Assembly: GCA_037133675.1 (NCBI GenBank)
Contig: JBAXNR010000020.1
Span: 1-55,764 of the forward strand
Source of the DNA: UBA4132 sp037133675
GTDB taxonomy: Bacteria; Pseudomonadota; Gammaproteobacteria; Methylococcales; Methylomonadaceae
DNA length: 55,764 nt
Direction: 5' to 3'
Below are positions 8,690 through 16,587 of this stretch, in pieces. Position 1 is the first letter of the stretch; each line of letters opens with the position of its first letter. A program made the translations under genes and the position numbers. The notes under the pieces were generated by a model. It saw only the letters and a list, made by a program, of their open reading frames with translations. It searched no databases and was not told where the DNA came from.

Positions 8690-9002
8690 TAAATAGGTAT
8701 AAGCCCAGTAGTTCGTGTTCATACTCGTGTTATTCGCGTTTACTGAGTTGGCTATTTTCTAGTTTTTCACGGTAGGCGATTTTTAATTCTTCGGTGCTGA
8801 TGTGGACATAATCCAATAAATCAGCCACATCTTCGCCTTCTTGCAAATCATAAAAATGGTAGCCGTCATCATCAAGTTCGATGTTGATGGAATGGGTATC
8901 ACCGAATAAATTGTGCATATCACCTAGAATTTCTTGATACGCGCCGACCATAAAAAAGCCGATAAGATAGGGTTGATTGTGGTCGATGTTATGGCACACC
9001 AA
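8690..9002 (-). pseudogene. Duplicated 3' fragment of speA (arginine decarboxylase)
   Basis: The minus strand encodes about 85 residues that are nearly identical to the C-terminal part of the full-length arginine decarboxylase at 34170-35999, starting around DHNQPYLIGFFMVGAYQEIL. A CAA codon has become TAA after SKRE, and a short deletion follows, but homology continues to the original stop region near 8690. The fragment lacks the PLP-binding lysine domain, so it has no enzyme function. It lies in reverse orientation relative to the intact gene. Its near-identity suggests a fairly recent duplication. Confidence 0.9.
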
Positions 9003-9407
9003 CCTAGGTCGCTTATTTCAACATATCTGGCTAGATGTCGAAGGGCGGCGGCTGTTTGGCTATGCCTAAATCTATATGTAGTAGTTACCCCGCGAAATCG
9101 GGAAGAGCCAAAAAAATAAGACAATTTTAGAATAGGAAGGGAGTAGTTATAATTTCGCTCATATTATTTTTTTCTAAAATGGATAAGGGCGATAGTAGCA
9201 ATACACCATAACTGTTTGATAACATCCCCAATAATCAATCACGCCATCGTAGATTTAGGCAGGTTGTTTAACGGCGCGTTAATTCTATCGGCGGTTTCAT
9301 AGTATACTCCTCATAAAAAGTAGTTTATATTTTTCATGATCTGTAGGAAAAACCTTTATTCTCTTTCCTACTGTACTAATCCTCTTCCACTTTCTCAATA
9401 TCAATCC
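9003..9407. other. Intergenic region with a possible insertion-sequence end
   Basis: No gene is recognised in these 405 bases. The complement of 9095-9117 (GGCTCTTCCCGATTTCGCGG) looks like the kind of terminal inverted repeat seen in ISL3-type elements, but I cannot find a partner end or transposase. The duplicated speA fragment ends at the left edge. TATACT at 9303-9308 could be part of the rlmB promoter; no good -35 is seen. Confidence 0.3.
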
Positions 9408-10151
9408 ATGAAGCTAAGCAAATTATTTGGACTACATTCCGTGCAAGCCGCGTTGGCTTATTCGCCGAAAAAAATTACTCAAGCGTGGGTAGATAGCGGG
9501 CGACAAGATAAACGATTGACTCAACTGATTGATGAATTAGCAGACTTAGGCATAGAAGCCGAAAAAACCGACCGTAAAAAGTTAGACCGATTTGCCGAAG
9601 GTAGCAATCATCAAGGCATCGTCATAGAAGTCGAATTGCCTGCTGAATTAACAGAACATGACTTAAAAACAGCCGTCGAAAATCTGACAGAAACTGCATT
9701 TTTTCTGGTGCTGGATAATGTCCAAGACCCACATAACTTAGGCGCGTGTTTACGCACTGCCGATGCGACAGGCGTACACGGTGTGATTATTACCAAAGAC
9801 AATGCGACTGGTATTACCCCCACGGTGTGCAAAGTAGCAAGCGGCGCGGCTGAAACCATGCCCGTCTATATAGTGACTAATTTAGCGCGTACTTTACGCT
9901 GGTTAAAAGATAACGGTATTTGGGTAATGGGCGCGGCGGGTGAAACCACACAAAGTGTTTATCAAGCCGATTTAACTGTGCCGTTAGCCTTAGTCATCGG
10001 TGCAGAAGGCAAGGGTTTACGGCGTTTAACCAAAGAACAATGCGATAGCCTGTTATTTATTCCAATGTTAGGGCAGGTTGAAAGCCTGAATTTATCGGTT
10101 GCAACAGGGGTATTACTTTATGAAACAGTGCGCCAACGGTTGGTAAAATGA
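9408..10151 (+). CDS. rlmB: 23S rRNA (guanosine-2'-O-)-methyltransferase RlmB
   Basis: RlmB methylates the 2'-hydroxyl of G2251 in the peptidyl-transferase loop of 23S rRNA. The frame is open from 9336, but the ATG at 9408 gives 247 residues starting MKLSKLFGLHSVQAAL, matching the family (243 in E. coli). An N-terminal substrate-binding domain (1-75) precedes a SpoU/TrmH knot domain with its three motifs: LDNVQDPHNLGACLRTA, VIGAEGKGL and ESLNLSVATGVLLYE. The stop overlaps the ccmA start by four bases, so the two are translationally coupled. Confidence 0.95.
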   Translation: MKLSKLFGLHSVQAALAYSPKKITQAWVDSGRQDKRLTQLIDELADLGIEAEKTDRKKLDRFAEGSNHQGIVIEVELPAELTEHDLKTAVENLTETAFFLVLDNVQDPHNLGACLRTADATGVHGVIITKDNATGITPTVCKVASGAAETMPVYIVTNLARTLRWLKDNGIWVMGAAGETTQSVYQADLTVPLALVIGAEGKGLRRLTKEQCDSLLFIPMLGQVESLNLSVATGVLLYETVRQRLVK

Positions 10152-10759
10152 CATTACAAGGCATCGACTTAAGCTGTATTCGTGATGACCGTGTGTTATT
10201 CGAGGGCTTAAATTTTCAGTTACAAGCAGGGCAAATTTTATTACTGGAAGGCAAAAACGGCAGCGGTAAAACTTCGCTATTGCGTATTTTATGCGGCTTT
10301 CGTGAACCCGATGTGGGCGAAGTACAATGGAGTAATGAGGCAATTAATGACAGTAGTTATTATGCGGACATGGCGTATGTCGGGCATTTAGACGGTGTTA
10401 AAAAAGAACTAACCGTGCTGGAAAATTTAAAAGTTTGTTTAGCGTTGGGCATGAAAGGGCAATATTCGATTGCTGAAGCACTTAATAAAGTCCATTTACA
10501 AGGCTATGATGATGCACTGGTACAAGCTTTATCCGCAGGTCAAAAAAGACGCTTATCTTTAGCGCGGCTTTTAATCACCCATAACATCTTATGGATTTTA
10601 GACGAACCTTTTACTTCATTAGATAAGCAAGGTATCGCGCTAATTGAAAGCCTAATGCTAGAACATTGTGCCAACGGTGGCATGATCGTATTAACCTCTC
10701 ATCATGAGATTACCCTGCATGATGATGTGAATGTGTTGCGCATTAATTTGTCCGATTAA
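10148..10759 (+). CDS. ccmA: Heme exporter ATP-binding protein CcmA
   Basis: CcmA is the ATPase of the CcmABCD complex that releases heme-loaded CcmE during cytochrome c maturation. The 203 residues have a Walker A (GKNGSGKT, 35-42), the signature LSAGQKRR, a Walker B ending in LDEPF and the CcmA-typical phrase ILDEPFTSLDKQG. The usual neighbour ccmB is absent; the next gene is the SUF regulator after a 86-base gap. Either the ccm operon is scattered in this genome or this copy is stranded. The ATG overlaps the rlmB stop (ATGA). Confidence 0.9.
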   Translation: MTLQGIDLSCIRDDRVLFEGLNFQLQAGQILLLEGKNGSGKTSLLRILCGFREPDVGEVQWSNEAINDSSYYADMAYVGHLDGVKKELTVLENLKVCLALGMKGQYSIAEALNKVHLQGYDDALVQALSAGQKRRLSLARLLITHNILWILDEPFTSLDKQGIALIESLMLEHCANGGMIVLTSHHEITLHDDVNVLRINLSD

Positions 10760-10805
10760 GCCGCTCTTCATGGAAAAGTCGGAGGATACTTTACTTAAAT
10801 TATAA

Positions 10806-10825
10806 ATAGTACTAAAATAGTCCCC
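10806..10825. promoter_or_regulatory. Predicted Rrf2/IscR-type operator
   Basis: The sequence ATAGTACTAAAATAGTCC resembles the type 1 IscR site, whose core is GACTAAAATAGTC-like; here one half-site reads TACT in place of GACT. It lies 20 bases upstream of the Rrf2-family gene start and overlaps the likely promoter (TTTACT near 10789, AT-rich -10). The regulator would thus repress its own operon when it carries an Fe-S cluster. This is a prediction from pattern only. Confidence 0.5.
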
Positions 10826-10845
10826 AATCAGAACAGGTGGGGATT

Positions 10846-11307
10846 ATGCTACGACTCAGTAAATTAACAGACTACGCAACCGTCATTCTTAGCTTCATGG
10901 CAAAGAATAACGAGCGCGTCTGTGCCGCAATGGAACTTGCAACCGTGACAGGTATCGCGCTACCAACGGTCAGCAAAATACTAAAAGCACTGGTCAACGC
11001 CAAAGTGTTAATCTCCACACGCGGTGCAAAAGGCGGTTACATCCTCGCCAACGCCCCCGACAAAATTACCGTTGCCACTATCATCAGTGCGTTAGAAGGC
11101 CCAATCGCCGTTACTGAATGCAGCATATCTCAACAAGGTTGCGAACAAGCTTCAGGTTGTAATATCAGCGGACATTGGAACGTGATCAATCGCGCCATCT
11201 ATAACGCACTAGAATCCGTGACTTTAGCGGACATGATAAAACCCCAAGAAACCCTTATCCCCGTCGCCAGTTTATACCGCATAGAGAATCACAATGTCAG
11301 CCAGTAG
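10846..11307 (+). CDS. Rrf2-family Fe-S regulator of the SUF operon
   Basis: A 153-residue winged-helix repressor. The frame is open from a GTG at 10837, but the ATG at 10846 has AGGTGGGG just upstream and gives the standard N-terminus MLRLSKLTDYATVILS. The DNA-binding helix region (about 25-60) includes TVSKILKALV and the wing GAKGGYILA. Cys92, Cys99 and Cys105 are spaced like the three cluster ligands of IscR. It overlaps sufB by 14 bases. In gammaproteobacteria such genes head SUF operons and respond to cluster status. No symbol is given because SufR is used for unrelated cyanobacterial proteins. Confidence 0.9.
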   Translation: MLRLSKLTDYATVILSFMAKNNERVCAAMELATVTGIALPTVSKILKALVNAKVLISTRGAKGGYILANAPDKITVATIISALEGPIAVTECSISQQGCEQASGCNISGHWNVINRAIYNALESVTLADMIKPQETLIPVASLYRIENHNVSQ

Positions 11308-12742
11308 CGAAGAAATCAACCAACTGCTCAACCAAGATTACAAACAAGGTTTTATCACTGAGCTAGAAACCGACACATTCCCCGTCGGTTTAGATGAAGC
11401 AGTGATTCATAAGCTGTCAAAGGTTAAAAATGAACCTGAGTTCATGCTCGAATACCGTTTAAAAGCATTCCGTCATTGGCAAACCATGACTCCGCCTGAA
11501 TGGGCATTCGTCAAATTTGCCCCTATTGATTACCAAGCCATCAGCTACTATTCCGCGCCAAAACGCAAAGAAGATGGCCCAAAAAGCTTGGATGAAATCG
11601 ATCCACAAGTTTTAGAAGCCTACAAAAAATTAGGCATTCCCTTGGATGAACAAGAGCGTCTAGCAGGTATTGCCGTCGATGCGGTGTTCGATAGCGTCTC
11701 TGTCGCTACCACTTTTAAAGGCAAGCTCCATGATGTAGGCGTTATTTTCTGCCCCATCTCCGAAGCCCTACGCGAGCATCCTGAACTCATCAAAGAATAC
11801 CTAGGCTCAGTCGTGCCACATACCGACAACTACTTTGCCGCTTTAAATGCTGCCGTATTCACCGATGGCTCATTCGTCTACATTCCCAAAGGCGTGCGCT
11901 GCCCAATGGAATTATCGACTTACTTTAGAATCAACGCCGCCAACACAGGGCAGTTTGAACGCACCCTGATTATTGCCGATGAAGGCAGTCACGTTTCCTA
12001 TTTAGAAGGTTGCACCGCCCCGATGCGTGATGAAAACCAACTACACGCCGCCGTTGTTGAACTCGTCGCCCTAAAAGATGCCACCATCAAATATTCCACC
12101 GTGCAAAATTGGTATCCAGGTGATAAAAACGGCTTAGGCGGTATTTACAACTTCGTCACCAAACGCGCCGAATGTCGCGGCGATAACTCCAAAGTCTCGT
12201 GGACGCAAGTTGAAACAGGTTCAGCCATCACATGGAAATACCCCAGCTGTGTATTAGTAGGTGATAACAGCATCGGCGAATTTTATTCCGTCGCTGTGAC
12301 CAACAACTACCAGCAAGCCGACACAGGCACAAAAATGATACACATCGGCAAAAATACCCGCAGCACCATCGTGTCCAAAGGTATTTCCGCAGGCAAAGCC
12401 CAAAACACCTATCGCGGCTTAGTCAAAGTATTAAAAAGCGCGGAAAACGCCCGCAACTACACCCAATGCGATTCCTTGCTAGTCGGCGATAAATGCGGCG
12501 CACACACCTTCCCCTACATCGAAGTCAAACACCCCTCCGCCCAAGTCGAACACGAAGCCACCACCTCAAAAATTAGCGAAGACCAATTATTCTTCTGCCA
12601 ACAACGCGGACTGTCCGCCGAAGATGCCGTCTCCATGATAGTGAATGGTTTTTGTAAAGAAGTATTCAGAGAATTACCAATGGAATTTGCGGTAGAAGCA
12701 CAAGCGTTATTGGGTTTGAGTTTGGAAGGTTCAGTGGGTTAA
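11294..12742 (+). CDS. sufB: Fe-S cluster assembly scaffold protein SufB
   Basis: SufB is the scaffold subunit of the SufBCD complex, where sulfur from SufS is built into a cluster. The 482 residues fit the family (E. coli 495). Visible hallmarks include the beta-helix core and the C-terminal stretch with QCDSLLVGDKCGAHTFPY and EATTSKISEDQLFFCQQRGL. It starts inside the end of the regulator gene. Its stop TAA shares its last base with the ATG of brnT. Its partners sufC and sufD lie 6.4 kb downstream, after an accessory insertion. Confidence 0.97.
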   Translation: MSASSEEINQLLNQDYKQGFITELETDTFPVGLDEAVIHKLSKVKNEPEFMLEYRLKAFRHWQTMTPPEWAFVKFAPIDYQAISYYSAPKRKEDGPKSLDEIDPQVLEAYKKLGIPLDEQERLAGIAVDAVFDSVSVATTFKGKLHDVGVIFCPISEALREHPELIKEYLGSVVPHTDNYFAALNAAVFTDGSFVYIPKGVRCPMELSTYFRINAANTGQFERTLIIADEGSHVSYLEGCTAPMRDENQLHAAVVELVALKDATIKYSTVQNWYPGDKNGLGGIYNFVTKRAECRGDNSKVSWTQVETGSAITWKYPSCVLVGDNSIGEFYSVAVTNNYQQADTGTKMIHIGKNTRSTIVSKGISAGKAQNTYRGLVKVLKSAENARNYTQCDSLLVGDKCGAHTFPYIEVKHPSAQVEHEATTSKISEDQLFFCQQRGLSAEDAVSMIVNGFCKEVFRELPMEFAVEAQALLGLSLEGSVG

Positions 12743-13014
12743 TGATTTCCTACGATGAAAACAAACGTCAAACCAATTTTAAAAAACATGGCATTGATTT
12801 AGCCGATTGCGTCAGTATTTTCGACCATCCCATGATTACCAAAGAAGACAATCGTGAAAATTATGGTGAACAACGCTTACAAAGTTTAGGATTATTAAAT
12901 TCTGTGGTCGTTTTTATGGTTTGGATTGATAAACCTGACCATCCACATTTAATTTCAGTTCGTGAGGCTACTAAATATGAGCAAAAATACTACTACGCCA
13001 ACATTGGCTACTGA
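12742..13014 (+). CDS. brnT: BrnT-family toxin
   Basis: This 90-residue protein has the BrnT layout, a small RelE-fold ribonuclease: an N-terminal YDENKRQTNFKKHGIDLAD, a middle GEQRLQSLG, and a C-terminal ISVREATKYEQKYY. BrnT cleaves RNA and is neutralised by BrnA. The ATG overlaps the sufB stop by one base (TAATG), so ribosomes finishing sufB could start here, which is unusual for a toxin gene. The antitoxin gene follows with a 38-base overlap, in the normal brnT-brnA order. Confidence 0.88.
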   Translation: MISYDENKRQTNFKKHGIDLADCVSIFDHPMITKEDNRENYGEQRLQSLGLLNSVVVFMVWIDKPDHPHLISVREATKYEQKYYYANIGY

Positions 13015-13258
13015 AGAACCGCCTTATAACCCTGACGACCTCGATTCCGTAGAAAACTTTTGGGAAGGCTCGCGTATTGAACATCAAGGCAAAATCATCG
13101 GTGTAAGCCATCGTATTAAAGACTGCGAATCCGCAAAAGTACAAGTCACCCTAACTTTATCTCCGCGTGTAGTCGATTTTTTTAAAAACTCAGGGAAAGA
13201 CTGGCAAACGCGCATGGATGAAGCGTTGATTGAATATATTGAAACGCATCATGCTTAA
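12977..13258 (+). CDS. brnA: BrnA-family antitoxin
   Basis: The frame is open from 12962; the ATG at 12977 gives 93 residues starting MSKNTTTPTL. The C-terminal half (VQVTLTLSPRVVDFFKNSG, then WQTRMDEALIEYI) is the BrnA ribbon-helix-helix region that binds the operator and, through the N-terminal part, the toxin. It overlaps brnT, as expected of a co-translated pair. BrnA usually represses its own operon; here the pair is attached to the suf transcript. Confidence 0.87.
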   Translation: MSKNTTTPTLATEEPPYNPDDLDSVENFWEGSRIEHQGKIIGVSHRIKDCESAKVQVTLTLSPRVVDFFKNSGKDWQTRMDEALIEYIETHHA

Positions 13259-13299
13259 CAGATATTATTGGGATTATTTAGTTGGAAGGACAATTAATA

Positions 13300-13524
13300 A
13301 TGAACTATAAACAACTAACCGCTATTATTCACAAAGAAGATGATATTTATGTCTCTCTTTGTCCTGAATTAGACATTGCCAGTCAAGGCTCTAATATTGA
13401 AGAAGCCAAAGATAATTTAAAAGAAGCTGTCGAATTATTTTTTGAATGCGCGTCAAAAGAAGAAATTAATCAACGCTATTATGGTGAAACCTATATTTCC
13501 TCAATGGAGATAGCTTTTGGGTAA
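13300..13524 (+). CDS. hicB: HicB-family antitoxin
   Basis: A 74-residue partial RNase-H-fold antitoxin. The frame extends back to a TTG at 13282, but the ATG at 13300 follows GGAAGGA at a good distance and is preferred. Typical HicB features are DDIYVSLCPELDIASQG and then EEAKDNLKEAVELFFE. There is no C-terminal DNA-binding domain, so autoregulation would need another protein. The order hicB-hicA is the reverse of the E. coli locus but common elsewhere. It overlaps hicA by 8 bases. Confidence 0.9.
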   Translation: MNYKQLTAIIHKEDDIYVSLCPELDIASQGSNIEEAKDNLKEAVELFFECASKEEINQRYYGETYISSMEIAFG

Positions 13525-13738
13525 GCTGCGGGTTTTATCAGGTAAAGAAGTTTGTTTGATTTTATTAGCACATGGTTTTGAACAAGTACGGCAAAAAGGT
13601 AGCCACGCCATTATGCAAAAACAAATTGGTTCATCAACCATTACCGTGCCTGTTCCACAACATAAAGAACTTAAAGTGGGAACATTGACATCTATTATTA
13701 GACAAGCGCAGTTAGCGCGTTCATTTTTTGAGAATTAA
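13517..13738 (+). CDS. hicA: HicA-family mRNA interferase toxin
   Basis: This 73-residue protein has the double-stranded RNA-binding-like fold of HicA: GKEVCLILLAHGFEQVRQKG, then the active-site region GSHAIMQK, and TVPVPQHKELKVGTL. HicA cleaves mRNA independently of translation, with the His of the GSH phrase as catalytic residue. The start is a TTG at 13517; no ATG fits, which suggests low expression relative to hicB, as would suit a toxin. Confidence 0.88.
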   Translation: MGKLRVLSGKEVCLILLAHGFEQVRQKGSHAIMQKQIGSSTITVPVPQHKELKVGTLTSIIRQAQLARSFFEN

Positions 13739-13739
13739 T

Positions 13740-14619
13740 ATGAGAGAAATTCAAGTCGAAGGCAGTATCTCTAGTGTTATTGAAGCATTAAAAGAAGAGG
13801 TTACTTCTCGTTTTTGTAATATTGAAAATGAAACATGGTTTCGAGGGCAAGCAGACTACCGCCATAAGTTATTACCGAGTATCTTTAGGGCTGATAAGTA
13901 TGATGAAACTAAAATGTATCAGGAGTTTATTAGAAGATACCCAGAGCATTCCAGTAGCTAATGAGAAGGAGAAAGACAAGGATGGAGCTGTTTTTGCATT
14001 TAATCCAAGCTCAACATTATCAGATGATCATTATTTTAGCGGTTTTTTGGAAGCTCTAATTACTTCAAAGAGTCGCAGTTTATTCTATCAAAAGTTAATC
14101 GAAGCTACGCATAAAGAATATGGTGAAAAAGCTGCAATTAATAATATATCCATAAAAGAGTGGTTGACCGATGACATCCATTTGAACAATGTTGTTAATG
14201 ACATTAATGGAGCAGGAGCAAGTGAATTTAAATCCTTTGAACGATGGGGCGATATGTCTAGCTTAAATAAACAAAGTTATTGCGAGTTAAAGAGTAAATT
14301 TTCTTCAGTTTATCGCTTTAAACCACCACATCTAAATTCCAGAATAAGACAGCAACATGGTTATTTTACACTTCATGGTGGCAAATATTTTAATGAGATG
14401 CCTACTAAACAAGGAGAAACTTATAAAGTTGTGGAGTTTATTAAAACCTATGAAATGGAAACGTCCGAAAACGGCTTGATTAAGATAAAAATCAGGTCTG
14501 CCGATAAAGAAAAATTGCTAAAAGAACTAGCTTTAACTGGAATTACTGAAGCAACATTATTTCCAGAAATGGAATATCAAACTAAACATATTAAACAACA
14601 ATACAAGTTTAGTATATAA
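13740..14619 (+). pseudogene. FRG-domain protein, broken by an internal deletion
   Basis: The first frame (13740-13961) starts MREIQVEG and carries the FRG signature FRGQADYRHKLLPSIFR followed by EFIRRYPEHSSS and a stop. A second frame runs from about 13950 to 14619 and resumes with KDKDGAVFAFNPSSTL. In intact FRG proteins a segment of roughly 30-40 residues around HHGLPTRLLDWT lies between these two parts. It is missing here, and its loss shifted the frame. FRG proteins are often found with defence or toxin genes; their activity is not well known. The second frame remains open for about 220 codons, so decay is probably recent. Confidence 0.7.
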
Positions 14620-14659
14620 CGCATGATTGCATAATATATAAAATTACTGCCATTTACCT

Positions 14660-15739
14660 ATGTTGAATAACGAAGTCCGCCAACGATTACAACAACTCAT
14701 CACCCATTATGGACATTCAGTCTTTAATGATGTGAAACAGTGTGAAGCCTTGCTTAGAGATTTTTGCCCCGAATATAAACGGGAATTAAATTTGCTGATT
14801 TTGTCTTTGCGCGAAGGTGTACCGCAACAATTATTAAAGCCCGCGCCTCATGTTGGCATAGATTTTACTGTTAAACGCTTAACGCAAACCTTGCATGACA
14901 ATTTAGGCATAGCTGAACACTTTGCATTTTGGGCGGTGGAATCATGGGCGTTGTCGTTACAACTTATACAACAGCCCATCGCACAAACGCAAGTAGAGGA
15001 TTATCAGACAACAATACCTATTATTCAGCCATCAACAACAAATGAACCAGAATGGCGCGACCCTATTACAGGCATGGAATTTGTTTGGATACCTGCGGGG
15101 AGTTTTATGATGGGTAGTCCAGAAGATGAAGAAGACAGGGATAGGAATAGAGAAGAACAGCATCATGTCACTATTGCTCAAGGTTTTTATCTAGGCAAAT
15201 ATTTGGTTACACAAAAACAATGGCAAGCGATTATGGGTAACAGTCCATCGATTTTTAAAGGTGCTGATTTACCTGTGGAACAAGTTAGTTGGTTCGATGC
15301 ACAACGCTTTGCTTTACAACTTAGTCATAAATCGGGGCAAACCTACCGTTTACCGACTGAATCAGAATGGGAATATGCGTGTCGGGCAGGCACAACTACG
15401 CCGTATTACACAGGTCATACTATTACGCATCAAGATGCTAATTTTGATGATCATGTTCGGAAAACCACGCCTGTCGGTTCATATCCACCGAATCCTTGGG
15501 GCTTATACGATATGGCAGGTAATGTTTTGGAATGGACAGCATCTGTTTGGGATAATGATTATAAATTTAGTGAACAATATGCTGATGATTATGATACTAC
15601 ATCGTGTCGTGTACTTCGTGGTGGTTCATGGATATGTGAATTTGAATCGTTGCGTTCAGCAGGTCGTCCTTACGATTTTGACGCTTTTACGCCTAATTGC
15701 TGTTTTGACATTATTGGTTTTCGTCTCGTTAAAATATGA
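14660..15739 (+). CDS. Formylglycine-generating-enzyme-fold (SUMF1) protein, possible variable protein
   Basis: The 359-residue product has an all-helical N-terminal domain of about 110 residues that is common in multi-domain signalling proteins, then an FGE-sulfatase (C-type-lectin-like) domain from about residue 125: MEFVWIPAGSFMMGS, KYLVTQKQWQAIMG, YRLPTESEWEYACRAG, GLYDMAGNVLEW, RVLRGGSW and GFRLV. No catalytic Cys pair of true formylglycine enzymes is obvious. In the last 35 residues, sites usually occupied by Asn or Asp in such proteins hold Ile, Cys, Phe, Tyr and Ala. This fold is the classic scaffold of retroelement-diversified proteins. The role is unknown; ligand binding is likely. 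Confidence 0.82.
   Translation: MLNNEVRQRLQQLITHYGHSVFNDVKQCEALLRDFCPEYKRELNLLILSLREGVPQQLLKPAPHVGIDFTVKRLTQTLHDNLGIAEHFAFWAVESWALSLQLIQQPIAQTQVEDYQTTIPIIQPSTTNEPEWRDPITGMEFVWIPAGSFMMGSPEDEEDRDRNREEQHHVTIAQGFYLGKYLVTQKQWQAIMGNSPSIFKGADLPVEQVSWFDAQRFALQLSHKSGQTYRLPTESEWEYACRAGTTTPYYTGHTITHQDANFDDHVRKTTPVGSYPPNPWGLYDMAGNVLEWTASVWDNDYKFSEQYADDYDTTSCRVLRGGSWICEFESLRSAGRPYDFDAFTPNCCFDIIGFRLVKI
15620..15718 (+). other. Candidate variable region of a diversity-generating retroelement target
   Basis: The codons after GGSW (15620-15631) up to IGFR are mostly of the form NNT/NNC (tgt, ttt, tac, gat, ttt, gac, gct, ttt, aat, tgc, tgt, ttt, gac, att, att). A template rich in AAT/AAC with its adenines randomised would give exactly this pattern. 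It sits at the end of an FGE-fold protein, the usual place. No reverse transcriptase or template repeat is in the window, so the claim is tentative. Confidence 0.4.
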
Positions 15740-15753
15740 GCAATTAGCAGCGT

Positions 15754-15882
15754 AGCAGCGGTGTAGGTTGGGTTGCCGCTTTTTGGCAACCCAACAAAAA
15801 CATAAATTAATCGTTCCAACACTCCAGCGTCATTATATTAATAGCAGCGTAGGTTGGGTTGTCGCTTTTTGGCAACCCAACA
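15754..15882. repeat. Two tandem copies of the GTAGGTTGGGT palindrome
   Basis: Two near-identical units each form a stem: 15767-15777 with 15785-15795 (GTTGGGTTGCC / GGCAACCCAAC, perfect) and 15853-15863 with 15871-15881 (one wobble). Each is followed by AAAAACA. Between them lies a short piece resembling the CATTCCAACGCTCC repeat. They fill the gap between the FGE-fold gene and mntA. Related palindromes occur at 16588, 25103 and 32799. Confidence 0.75.
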
Positions 15883-15946
15883 AAAACAACAATATTATGA
15901 TTCGTAAGTTCACTTACAAACCACACAAAAATAGAATTAAAACATC

Positions 15947-16237
15947 ATGCGATTAGCCACTGTACTTGAAATATTAACTCGAATTAAACCTATATTAAGC
16001 CAACAATTTGGTGTGGTGCGTTTGGCTTTGTTTGGTTCAACGGCGCGTGATGAAGCGACTGAAAATAGTGATGTGGATATATTAATTAGTTTTGATGGAC
16101 TTGCTACCTCTGAGCGTTATTTTGGTGTGCAGTTTTATTTAGAAGATAGCCTAGGTTGTGCTGTTGATTTAGTGACTGAAAAAGCATTACGCCCACAATT
16201 GCGCCCATTTATCGAACAGGAAGCCATTGATGTCTAA
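15947..16237 (+). CDS. mntA: MntA-type nucleotidyltransferase antitoxin
   Basis: A 96-residue minimal nucleotidyltransferase with the motif GSTARDEATENSDVD (Gly30-Ser31 to Asp42/Asp44), the metal-binding GSX10DXD pattern. MntA inactivates HepT by adding AMP to its tyrosine. The gene overlaps hepT by 8 bases and is in the usual antitoxin-first order. A further Asp at VDLVTEK (about residue 75) completes the catalytic triad. The protein appears intact. Confidence 0.9.
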   Translation: MRLATVLEILTRIKPILSQQFGVVRLALFGSTARDEATENSDVDILISFDGLATSERYFGVQFYLEDSLGCAVDLVTEKALRPQLRPFIEQEAIDV

Positions 16238-16571
16238 AATAAACCGTGAATGGCGTTTTTATATAGATGACATGATTAATTTTTCTGAAAAAGTCATCGT
16301 TTATACCGAAGGATTAACGCAAACAGATTTTATAAATAGCGGCTTGAATTATGATGCGACCGTGCGTAATTTAGAATTAATCGGTGAAGCCGCCACGCAT
16401 ATTCCAGAAGAAATACGCAATGAAAATCTTAATATTCCTTGGCGGCAAGTTATCGCCACACGCAACCGATTAATTCATGGTTATTTAGGTATCGATAATG
16501 ATACTTTGTGGAGTATTATTAAAACAGATATACCTGAATTATTATTAGAATTACATAAAATAACGCGCTAA
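16230..16571 (+). CDS. hepT: HepT-type RNase toxin
   Basis: A 113-residue HEPN-fold protein (formerly DUF86). The catalytic RX4HXY motif is visible as RNRLIHGY, with Arg78, His83 and Tyr85. The Tyr is the residue AMPylated by the partner MntA. The frame is open from a TTG at 16227, but the ATG at 16230 is preferred. The motif is intact, so the toxin should be active. It closes the third toxin-antitoxin pair of the insertion between sufB and sufC. Confidence 0.9.
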   Translation: MSKINREWRFYIDDMINFSEKVIVYTEGLTQTDFINSGLNYDATVRNLELIGEAATHIPEEIRNENLNIPWRQVIATRNRLIHGYLGIDNDTLWSIIKTDIPELLLELHKITR

Positions 16572-16587
16572 GATTAATTATTTCAGC

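Noticed and set aside
9003..9124. Short frames near a possible ISL3-type end
   Set aside because: No transposase pattern and no second inverted repeat, so I report it only as a possible end.
15261..15755. A 164-codon frame overlapping the FGE-fold gene
   Set aside because: It is another frame of the well-supported gene at 14660-15739, hydrophobic and without a family pattern.
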